Shown here piece by piece: positions 1 to 5,062 of a stretch of 8,196 bases of DNA. The number at the start of each line of letters is the position of its first letter. The first letter of the stretch is position 1. Source of the DNA: Victivallales bacterium (GTDB taxonomy: Bacteria > Verrucomicrobiota > Lentisphaeria > Oligosphaerales > Oligosphaeraceae); NCBI GenBank assembly GCA_017458805.1, contig JAFTAC010000417.1, positions 1 to 8,196 of the forward strand. Reading direction: 5' to 3'. The position numbers and the translations under genes were made by a program. A model generated the notes under the pieces. That model was not told where the DNA came from. It saw nothing but the letters and a program-made list of their open reading frames with translations, and made no database searches.

Positions 1-2
1 CA

Positions 3-182
3 GGAGGCAATTGGCGACTGAATTATCCACCGAAAAAATGGTTGCGGAGGGTTGTTTCACGCAATTCTTTCAACCCCGAGGATTTCAGGTTCAAACGCAA
101 CCCACGGCATAACTGGAGTGCTCAGCGGCTGACGATGGTCGAGAGAATGGTGTCGGAACAGGCGAAGGAACTCGTTGGATAG
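3..182 (+). CDS. Partial C-terminus of an unidentified protein, cut by the window edge
   Basis: Reading frame 3 is open from the window edge to a TAG at 180-182, giving 59 residues. It has no good internal start, so it would be the tail of a gene that begins outside the window. The composition looks protein-like: many Arg, Asn and Trp residues, then an amphipathic helical end finishing in VERMVSEQAKELVG. A competing open frame (2-112) is shorter and looks less natural. The stop lies 52 bases before the start of the membrane protein gene on the same strand, so the two could be co-transcribed. I do not recognise a family. Small DMT proteins sometimes sit beside glycosyltransferase or sugar-lipid genes, but nothing in this fragment proves such a partner. 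Confidence 0.45.
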   Translation, partial: GGNWRLNYPPKKWLRRVVSRNSFNPEDFRFKRNPRHNWSAQRLTMVERMVSEQAKELVG

Positions 183-234
183 AAGCCAATTGGGCAATGC
201 TGTCAGGTAATAACCCTTTTCACGGAGTGACAAC

Positions 235-660
235 ATGTGGAACATGCTATGGCCATTGGCGCTGATCGTGGCGTCGAACTGCTTCTACAACATCTGCACC
301 AAGTCCATGCCGTCCAATGCAAATGCTTTCGCCTCGCTGACGGTTACCTACCTGGCGGGCGCAGTGCTTTCGGCGACGCTGTTCTTGTGCGGAACCAGAG
401 GGAACGGCATTGGCGCGGAACTGTCGAAAATCAACTGGACTTCGCTGGTGCTGTCCTTTTCCATCGTGGGCCTTGAGGCGGGATATGTATTCCTCTACAG
501 GGCAGGCTGGAAGGTCAGCATTGGCGCATTGACGGCGAACATCTGTCTTGCCATTGCGCTTCTTGCCATCGGCTGTCTGCTCTACAAGGAGACCATCACG
601 CCACGGCAGCTTCTCGGCATCCTTGTCTGCGGCGCAGGGCTGTTCCTAATCTGCAAATGA
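235..660 (+). CDS. Small EamA/DMT-family membrane protein
   Basis: This is a 141-residue, very hydrophobic protein with about four to five predicted membrane segments (roughly residues 3-22, 33-52, 66-88, 92-113 and 120-139). The end resembles one half of an EamA/drug-metabolite-transporter protein: the last helix pair is joined by a short loop reading LLYKETITPRQLLGI, and the protein closes with GAGLFLICK. Full-size DMT transporters have ten helices and about 300 residues. This is a single-repeat form, which would be expected to work as a dimer in the inner membrane, as SMR-type and ArnE/ArnF-type proteins do. The substrate cannot be read from sequence. The start at 235 is supported by GGAG at 224-227, seven bases upstream. 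A hairpin lies 34 bases beyond the stop. Confidence 0.85.
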   Translation: MWNMLWPLALIVASNCFYNICTKSMPSNANAFASLTVTYLAGAVLSATLFLCGTRGNGIGAELSKINWTSLVLSFSIVGLEAGYVFLYRAGWKVSIGALTANICLAIALLAIGCLLYKETITPRQLLGILVCGAGLFLICK

Positions 661-693
661 TCGACCGCACGTACATGGTCATAGACCAGCAGA

Positions 694-730
694 GGCTGTT
701 GCTTCCTCTTAGCGAGGTTTTGCAACAGCC
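694..730 (+). terminator. Hairpin after the DMT gene, possible terminator
   Basis: A perfect 9-bp inverted repeat (GGCTGTTGC at 694-702 with GCAACAGCC at 722-730) encloses a second 4-bp stem (CCTC 705-708 with GAGG 714-717). It sits 34 bases after the stop of the DMT gene, the usual place for a terminator. No clear T-run follows on either strand, so a classical intrinsic terminator is not proven. It may instead belong to the neighbouring hairpin array. Confidence 0.4.
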
Positions 731-808
731 ACTTTGAATTATGACATCCAAGTTCTTTTAGCCAACGCTATGTTCCCCAAAAGGGAGGTAAGGCAACGTT
801 TTTTTGTT

Positions 809-925
809 GCGCCCTCACGGGCGCGAAATCATGGGGCGGCTCCACCCAATGCCACGCGCCCTTGCGGGCGCTTGCATTGGGCTACGATTGTTGCGCACTA
901 TCGTGCGCTGGCCGCTAACGCGGCC
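809..925. repeat. Array of four GC-rich hairpins with 6-bp stems and TNNC loops
   Basis: Four hairpins lie in 117 bases. 809-824 is GCGCCC-TCAC-GGGCGC. 856-871 is GCGCCC-TTGC-GGGCGC, itself enclosed by CCCAATGC (845-852) and GCATTGGG (874-881). 893-908 is GCGCAC-TATC-GTGCGC. 910-925 is GGCCGC-TAAC-GCGGCC. Every core stem is exactly six pairs and every loop is four bases of the form TNNC (GNNA on the other strand, two of them GNRA). A weaker stem (AAATAC 933-938 with GTATTT 954-959) follows. The two GCGCCC stems are the same sequence, which suggests duplication. This resembles a REP/BIME-like palindromic element or a structured RNA. No transposase is in view. It accounts for most of the 411-base gap between the DMT and amidotransferase-like genes. 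Confidence 0.7.
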
Positions 926-993
926 TCCGTACAAATACCTTCAGGAAACTAAAGTATTTAATTCCCAAAACAATCAGATTATACCAGGCGTGC

Positions 994-1022
994 TTGACTA
1001 AAGGTTTTTTCAGGTGTATTTT
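994..1022 (+). promoter_or_regulatory. Sigma-70-like promoter of the amidotransferase-like gene
   Basis: TTGACT at 994-999 and TATTTT at 1017-1022 are separated by 17 bases, a good fit to -35 and -10 spacing. Transcription would begin near 1029 and leave a leader of about 43 bases before the ATG at 1072. The surrounding bases are AT-rich, in contrast to the GC-rich hairpins upstream. Confidence 0.5.
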
Positions 1023-1071
1023 AATTGAAATTACCTCTTAACCATCAACTCAAACCAACACTATACATCTC

Positions 1072-2112
1072 ATGTGCATTTGGACAGCCTACGCAGGACC
1101 AGGCAACGCTGGCGAAATCACCTATCGCATGCTCAAGCGCTCATACGGCGTCTGGGGCGGCTACTATACTGGCATCGTCTCCAACAACCAAGGGCATCTA
1201 TGCGTTGGACGCACAGCCGGTGATTTCTCGGCCTGGGATAGCCGCTTCTCCATTGCGGATTTTCCAGGCAATGTCGCCATCTTCCATGCACGGACACCGA
1301 GCGCCGATGACAGCACCTGGTCCCACCCATTTGGCAACGACAAAGTCCAGCTCGCCGAGCAGGGATGCTATGGAGTCTTCTCCAATGCAGTCCAGGGCTA
1401 TTCGGAAATGGCGGCAGAACTTGTCGCCAAAGGCTATACCTTCCTCTCGGCAACCACACGCCATCCCGAGGAAATCATGCAGGTTCGTCTGCCCGATGGA
1501 CGCATTGTACACTCCGACGAGGTTCTGGCCTTCTATGCCGACTGGCTTCGCAAGCAAGGGAAAACGCCCTTCGAGGCCCTGCGCGGCTCCCACGGCAGAT
1601 GCCCTGCCGAGGCTGTTGTCATCTGCACCTTTGACGATTTTCCCAAAAGCCTCTTTGTCGCCAATCTGAACCAGCATGTAGTACTGGCCCATGAGCAAGG
1701 TGGCCTGGCCCTTTCCACCACCTGCATCTCTTTTGACGATCCCTCCGCAGGCGACATCATCGAGCTTCCCTGCAATACCATTGCCGAGATTCGTTGCGAT
1801 GGCACCCTCTCCATGGAACCCCTGGCCCCATGGCTCACCATCGACCGTGCCGTCCCCAAAGGTTTCCGCGAGCACGCCATCGAATGGTGGAAAGGACGCA
1901 AAGCCACCCACATTAGCGTCTATTGGGAAGAGTTCCTAAAGGTCTTCTGGCCCCAGAAACCCGGCGACGCCCCCGATACCCGCGCCATCGTTGCCTATCG
2001 CGTTCTAGATGAACTGCTAGTTGCAGGGAAGCTAACGATGGAGTATGAGTCCGTCAAGGGATTCTATGCCCCCGATCCCTGTTCGCGCGGCCTCTTTACC
2101 TGGCAGGATTAA
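1072..2112 (+). CDS. Class II glutamine-amidotransferase-like (Ntn hydrolase) protein
   Basis: The 346-residue protein begins Met-Cys-Ile-Trp, so removal of Met would expose the N-terminal Cys that is the nucleophile of class II amidotransferases. Other landmarks follow the GlmS/PurF-type domain in order: a glycine-rich segment around 29-50, FHART at 71-75 (matching the HTRW loop; Arg74 retained), SHPF at 84-87, then SNAVQGYSEM at 104-113 and ELVAKGYTFLSATT at 116-129, which match the usual HNG-IIENY and RGYTF-SETD stretch. Asn105 would be the oxyanion Asn, but the following Gly is Ala106. The Asp that holds the glutamine amino group in SETD motifs is not evident. About 90 C-terminal residues (255-346) form an extra, probably helical, domain. 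No synthetase or isomerase domain is fused. The start is fixed by the Cys, although no Shine-Dalgarno sequence is visible. The reaction and the nitrogen or acyl donor are unknown. Confidence 0.75.
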   Translation: MCIWTAYAGPGNAGEITYRMLKRSYGVWGGYYTGIVSNNQGHLCVGRTAGDFSAWDSRFSIADFPGNVAIFHARTPSADDSTWSHPFGNDKVQLAEQGCYGVFSNAVQGYSEMAAELVAKGYTFLSATTRHPEEIMQVRLPDGRIVHSDEVLAFYADWLRKQGKTPFEALRGSHGRCPAEAVVICTFDDFPKSLFVANLNQHVVLAHEQGGLALSTTCISFDDPSAGDIIELPCNTIAEIRCDGTLSMEPLAPWLTIDRAVPKGFREHAIEWWKGRKATHISVYWEEFLKVFWPQKPGDAPDTRAIVAYRVLDELLVAGKLTMEYESVKGFYAPDPCSRGLFTWQD

Positions 2113-2146
2113 TTGTGCGAGATAGTTTTCTCCAGTAGTGTTCAAT

Positions 2147-2166
2147 GCCCCTCCAATATGAGGGGC
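2147..2166. terminator. Hairpin between convergent genes
   Basis: GCCCCTC (2147-2153) pairs perfectly with GAGGGGC (2160-2166) around a 6-base loop. It lies in the 101-base gap between the stops of two converging genes, where a two-way terminator is expected. CAATGCC at 2143-2149 can instead pair with GGCATTG at 2192-2198, so a second fold is possible. There is no strong T-run on either side. Confidence 0.45.
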
Positions 2167-2213
2167 TACAGCCCTACGAAGAAAACGATGAGGCATTGAG
2201 AAGAATACCGCGC

Positions 2214-3668
2214 TCACTGCGCACCCCTCACAAACCAGAGGTTCGCGCCATTGACGTTATCGCCGTATTCTTGGATGAGCTTGTTCGCGTGACGAACTTC
2301 CGAGTGCGTGATTTCAGAGCCGATGTTGTTCTGGTCTAGCTGCCCCGTCTTCCAATGATTCTCGTTCAGAATCCAGCCAGTGTCACCGAAGTCCGTTAGA
2401 TCCCGATGGCTTGTGTGGAACAAGATTGGCTTGCCCTGGCCCTTGAAGAAGTCCAGTCCGATTTTGCTGGTCTGCCGGAAGGTGGCGTACATGAGTACGT
2501 TCGTAAAGAGGTTGTAGGAGGAGAGGTTGAGCAGTGCGCGGGAAGGCGACCCCTGGTAGGCGCGTTCTTTGATTTTCTTGCCGTAAGTGCGCCTGGCGTT
2601 ATCCACCGGCATATTCTTCTCCTTGGCTACTTCGTTAATCGAATCATTGATCAACCCATTGATGCGCGCCTTGTCCTCATTCGTGCATGGCCAGTTCTCA
2701 AACTTCAGGAACTCCTCCATCTTCGCTTTTTTCTCAGCACCGTCCTCCATATTGTAGATGGCAACGTATTCCTTGAGTTTCGCGCACAGCATGTCAATGG
2801 TTTCATCGTTCGCCCCAGCTTCCTGGACGACTTTCGGCGATAAGTTTTTGATGACGAAATCGCGCAACGCCCTGTCGGGATTCAACTTGAAGTCCTTCTT
2901 CCAGCCCATCAGTCCCGAGTCGTCGGACGACTCCTGCGGCTGGTTGAGGTATTTGAAGAGTTTTCGGGGGATGTCAATCTTGTCCAGGATCTTTTGGTCG
3001 GAGATGTACGCGCGCCACTGTTCCACGTCTTGGCGTTCAACCGTGACATTCTTGCTTTCGAGCAGCTTCTCGCTGGGCTTCAGCGAGCCTGACGCAATTT
3101 TATTCATCAGTGCGCCGTAACAATGGGGTTGCATGGTCTTCGGTGTGATGTCAAGGATGGTGTTGTAGGTGTCAATCATATTGAGATGAATGGATTTACC
3201 GCTTTTCGCGAGTTCTTGATTGACGACCGTGACCACGCTCAGATTCGTAATCCTCTTGCGGGGTTCGCTGTGACCATAATTGGCGACTTCTATGACGCCG
3301 TTTGCATCGCCCTTGGTCTTCTGGGCGATGTTCATCAGCGTGTCGTAGGTGTTGCTGGCAATCTGATAGTCTTTCGATTTCATCAGCTCCCCGATCTTGG
3401 CGTTCAACGCCAGCGCGGTAGGCTGCGTGGTAAGTGTGGACTGTTTGCACCAATTGAGGAAGGGGCCGATCAGGAACCCCGTATAGTGGCGCCTCATCTG
3501 GAGCTTTTCGACGCCGTCGTCGCCTTTGACGTAGGAAACCTTGTAAGTCTGCGAGCCGATGCGGATCGAGCCCTCGTTTTTGAGATTCTTTTCGCCGACG
3601 TTGTGGAGTTTCGAGACCAAGTCCATCGCCGACAATGCGTCAAGGTTGCTAATTTGAATATCTGGCAT
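2214..3668 (-). CDS. Candidate type III secretion effector, family not recognised
   Basis: This 484-residue, Lys-rich soluble protein has no signal peptide and no clear membrane segment. It lies 17 bases after the second CesT-type chaperone gene and has a strong Shine-Dalgarno (AGGAGG, 3680-3675) six bases before its ATG. This is the usual place for the cargo of such chaperones, so I infer a translocated effector. The first ~25 residues would hold the secretion signal and roughly 25-100 the chaperone-binding region. Residues 106-117 and 166-177 share a T-Y-x-T pattern (TYDTLMNIAQKT and TYNTILDITPKT), a possible degenerate repeat. The C-terminal ~120 residues look like a separate domain, with a His/Asp-rich block (FHTSHRDLTDFGDTGW at 417-432, HW at 438-439, ITHSEVRH at 453-460, LWFVRG near the end) that could form an active site. 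I cannot assign an activity. A structural or regulatory role is possible but less likely. Confidence 0.6.
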   Translation of the reverse strand: MPDIQISNLDALSAMDLVSKLHNVGEKNLKNEGSIRIGSQTYKVSYVKGDDGVEKLQMRRHYTGFLIGPFLNWCKQSTLTTQPTALALNAKIGELMKSKDYQIASNTYDTLMNIAQKTKGDANGVIEVANYGHSEPRKRITNLSVVTVVNQELAKSGKSIHLNMIDTYNTILDITPKTMQPHCYGALMNKIASGSLKPSEKLLESKNVTVERQDVEQWRAYISDQKILDKIDIPRKLFKYLNQPQESSDDSGLMGWKKDFKLNPDRALRDFVIKNLSPKVVQEAGANDETIDMLCAKLKEYVAIYNMEDGAEKKAKMEEFLKFENWPCTNEDKARINGLINDSINEVAKEKNMPVDNARRTYGKKIKERAYQGSPSRALLNLSSYNLFTNVLMYATFRQTSKIGLDFFKGQGKPILFHTSHRDLTDFGDTGWILNENHWKTGQLDQNNIGSEITHSEVRHANKLIQEYGDNVNGANLWFVRGAQ

Positions 3669-3685
3669 AATGCACCTCCTGGGGA

Positions 3686-4132
3686 TTACTTCCCGGCCTC
3701 GGCCTTCGCCTTTGCGGCGATCGCCTCCTGGTTGTCCAGCATCACTGAAACGGCGCGATAGGTTTCCATAAACTCGCTGAAGATGTCAATGAGCGGTTTG
3801 CGGTTCAGCTCCGATGGCGTCGCCACCTGGTACATCATCACAACCCCGCTTTCGTCGTCGCGTCCCACCACGGGCGCATTTCCGCCGCTCCGCGCCGGAT
3901 CGAGCGCAAGGGCGAGCAAGTCGAGGACGGTCGCGTAGCTGAGCGGGTCGGGCAGGTCCTCCCGCACCACTGCGAAAAGCGTGAGCGTCCCGTCGTCCTG
4001 GTGTGCCCGAATATCGACTGCAACCAGCTGCTCCAATTCCAGTCGGCACACGCCGTTCTCGTCAAACGTGAGGTCCAGTCCCAATTGTGCGCCAAACTCC
4101 TTGAGTATGTCATCGAGTGTTTTGATCAGCAT
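3686..4132 (-). CDS. CesT/SycE-type type III secretion chaperone (second of two)
   Basis: The protein is 148 residues and acidic through most of its length, typical of class I T3SS chaperones, which are homodimers of about 130-150 residues that keep an effector partly unfolded and deliver it to the secretion ATPase. The family pattern is visible: N-terminal helix with EFGAQLGLDL (12-21), FDENGVCRLEL (23-33), a beta segment TLTLFAVV near 49-56, a helix LLALALDP (72-79), a Gly-Gly turn then VVGRDDESGVVMMY, and the final helix IFSEFMETYRAVSVML. Charged Ala/Lys/Glu residues form the tail. It lies 48 bases after its paralog and 17 before the putative effector. The start at 4132 has only a weak upstream purine stretch. 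The likely client is the 484-aa protein next to it. No T3SS apparatus gene is in view, so assignment rests on fold pattern and context. Confidence 0.75.
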   Translation of the reverse strand: MLIKTLDDILKEFGAQLGLDLTFDENGVCRLELEQLVAVDIRAHQDDGTLTLFAVVREDLPDPLSYATVLDLLALALDPARSGGNAPVVGRDDESGVVMMYQVATPSELNRKPLIDIFSEFMETYRAVSVMLDNQEAIAAKAKAEAGK

Positions 4133-4158
4133 AGCTTGTTCTTTTGTGTTGTTGAATG

Positions 4159-4186
4159 GTTATATGATGCGTGCGAAGGGTTACAC
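4159..4186 (-). promoter_or_regulatory. Possible internal promoter between the two chaperone genes
   Basis: On the minus strand GTGTAACCCTTCGC (4186-4173) is followed after 8 bases by TATAAC (4164-4159), a five-of-six match to a -10 box. Almost the same 14-base box with a similarly spaced TGTAAT occurs at 4924-4896. The -35 position would read GTGTAA, a poor sigma-70 match, so an activator or alternative sigma factor is possible. Transcription would start about 20 bases before the second chaperone. The box overlaps the stop codon of the first chaperone gene. Confidence 0.3.
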
Positions 4187-4636
4187 CCACATTCTTGTAA
4201 AATGGTCATCAATCGGCGAAGATGCCTCCACCTGCTCGTCAAGCATGGTGGCCACAGCCCTGCGAGTCGTCTCGAAAGCCTCGAAACTCTTGGCTAGTGG
4301 AGTCTTGTCCAGCACGGAAGGCGTCAGCACCATATACATAATCACCAGCCCGCTTTCTGCGTCCCGCCCCACGACAGGTGATGCCCCGCCCCGCTCCATC
4401 GGGTCGAGCGCCAGCGCCAGCAGGTGTTCGACCTGGGCAAGATTCAGGGACTGGGGCAACTCCTCCCTGATCGCGCTGGAAAGCGTCAGGCTCGAATTTT
4501 CCTCCATCGCCCGAATGGCAATCGGCGTCTCCTCGTCCAGAGTCAGCACACATACTCCATCGTCGTCAAAAGCAAGTTCCAAGCCAAGGTTTTCTCCAAA
4601 CTCCGCCAGAACCTTCTTAAGATCAATCTTCAGCAT
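4181..4636 (-). CDS. CesT/SycE-type type III secretion chaperone (first of two)
   Basis: This 151-residue acidic protein aligns without gaps to its downstream neighbour over the first ~130 residues, with roughly half the positions identical by eye. It shares EFGENLGLEL (12-21), FDDDGVCVLTL (23-33), IREELPQSL (56-64), LLALALDP (72-79), a Gly-Gly turn, and VVGRDAESGLVIMY, the layout of class I T3SS chaperones. The last ~20 residues (EASSPIDDHFTRMWV end) differ completely from the paralog. Translation starts at 4636 with AAGGA seven bases upstream. An out-of-frame ATG four bases earlier is ignored. Two paralogs may act as a heterodimer on one effector or serve two clients. It is the first gene of an operon with the second chaperone and the 484-aa protein. 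Confidence 0.75.
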   Translation of the reverse strand: MLKIDLKKVLAEFGENLGLELAFDDDGVCVLTLDEETPIAIRAMEENSSLTLSSAIREELPQSLNLAQVEHLLALALDPMERGGASPVVGRDAESGLVIMYMVLTPSVLDKTPLAKSFEAFETTRRAVATMLDEQVEASSPIDDHFTRMWV

Positions 4637-4658
4637 CCATTAGTCCTTACTTTTTGTG

Positions 4659-4729
4659 AAAAACTGCGGTTTCCCGACTTCTTTATGGTTGCAGCCACGC
4701 AACCAAGGGAGAAACCATAAAACCCGCAG
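4659..4729 (-). terminator. Terminator-like, multi-fold stem in front of the chaperone operon (attenuator candidate)
   Basis: On the minus strand CTGCGG (4729-4724) pairs with CCGCAG (4669-4664), extended by TTT/AAA past one bulged base, and TTTTT (4663-4659) follows at once: the form of an intrinsic terminator. Inside it TTTATGGTT (4721-4713) can pair with AACCATAAA (4690-4682), while GGTTGC (4704-4699) can pair with GCAACC (4692-4687). These two inner pairings share bases and exclude each other. The T-run ends 23 bases before the first chaperone ATG, so it would block the operon unless transcription starts downstream of it or termination is regulated. It could also be a simple terminator for transcripts from the glycosidase-like gene. 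Confidence 0.6.
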
Positions 4730-4770
4730 GAATGTAATATGGCAGTCCTTACGCAAATTGCAAGAGAGAT

Positions 4771-4816
4771 TTCCAACAAAAACGATTTGTTCCGAAGTTC
4801 TCAAACGCTGTTGGAA
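4771..4816. repeat. 8-bp inverted repeat in the operon upstream region
   Basis: TTCCAACA (4771-4778) and TGTTGGAA (4809-4816) are perfect inverted repeats 30 bases apart, in the 424-base region upstream of the first chaperone. They could form a long-loop stem in a leader RNA or be paired protein-binding half-sites. Nothing else recognisable lies between 4730 and 4890. A weak TTGCAA/TATTAC pair (minus strand, 4763-4758 and 4739-4734, 18 bases apart) is an alternative promoter. Confidence 0.35.
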
Positions 4817-4895
4817 TAGTCCAGCCTTGCCGCCACCCCTTTGAATCAAGAGGGAGGCAGGCCGCGTTGTACTTGCCGTTTGTTTTTCACTATTG

Positions 4896-4924
4896 ATTAC
4901 ACGCAACGCAGCGAAAGGTTACAC
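4896..4924 (-). promoter_or_regulatory. Possible promoter of the chaperone-effector operon
   Basis: On the minus strand GTGTAACCTTTCGC (4924-4911) is followed after 9 bases by TGTAAT (4901-4896), a five-of-six match to a -10 box. The 14-base box differs by one base from that at 4186-4173, which also precedes a -10-like hexamer. A start near 4889 would give a leader of about 250 bases that contains the 8-bp inverted repeat and the terminator-like stem. Confidence 0.3.
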
Positions 4925-4972
4925 TTATATGAATCAAATACTTTTTCCAAAGGAGACTATTCTGAAGGATAA

Positions 4973-5062
4973 GCCGCCACGCGGCTCGGCGGGTCCGTCC
5001 CGTGCGCCACCACGCGGCTCGGCGGGTCTGTCCTGTGCGCCGAGCGCAAGCCCGGCGGGTCT
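4973..5062. repeat. About three tandem 33-base GC-rich repeats at the end of the glycosidase-like gene
   Basis: 4977-5008 and 5010-5041 are 32-base copies with only two differences (C to T), at a period of 33. A third, degenerate copy continues through 5060 and shares GGCGGGTCT, so it reaches the stop codon of the glycosidase-like gene (5061-5063). On the minus strand each unit begins GACCCGCCG. The degenerate unit folds as CGCCGGGC-TTGC-GCTCGGCG, with one G-T pair and a TTGC loop like one in the 809-925 array. The other units allow weaker stems between CCGCC and GGCGG. The function could be transcript 3'-end formation or a REP-like element. Confidence 0.7.

Noticed and set aside
734..1001. 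Short plus-strand open frames (72 and 65 aa) in the hairpin region
   Set aside because: They read through the palindromic array, have no ribosome site and show only Arg/Ala/Pro-rich translation of GC-rich stems.
1198..1911. 237-aa open frame on the minus strand
   Set aside because: It is antisense to the amidotransferase-like gene, whose motifs and N-terminal Cys are convincing; the opposite frame shows no family pattern.
3123..3761. 212-aa open frame on the plus strand
   Set aside because: It spans the end of one minus-strand gene and the start of another, including their ribosome site, and has no recognisable domain.
4640..4906. 88-aa open frame (minus strand) in the chaperone upstream region
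   Set aside because: It starts with TTG, has no ribosome site, and runs through the terminator-like stem; the translation has no protein-like pattern.
4977..5041. CRISPR-like repeat
   Set aside because: The 32-base copies are separated by one base, so there are no spacers, and no cas gene is present.
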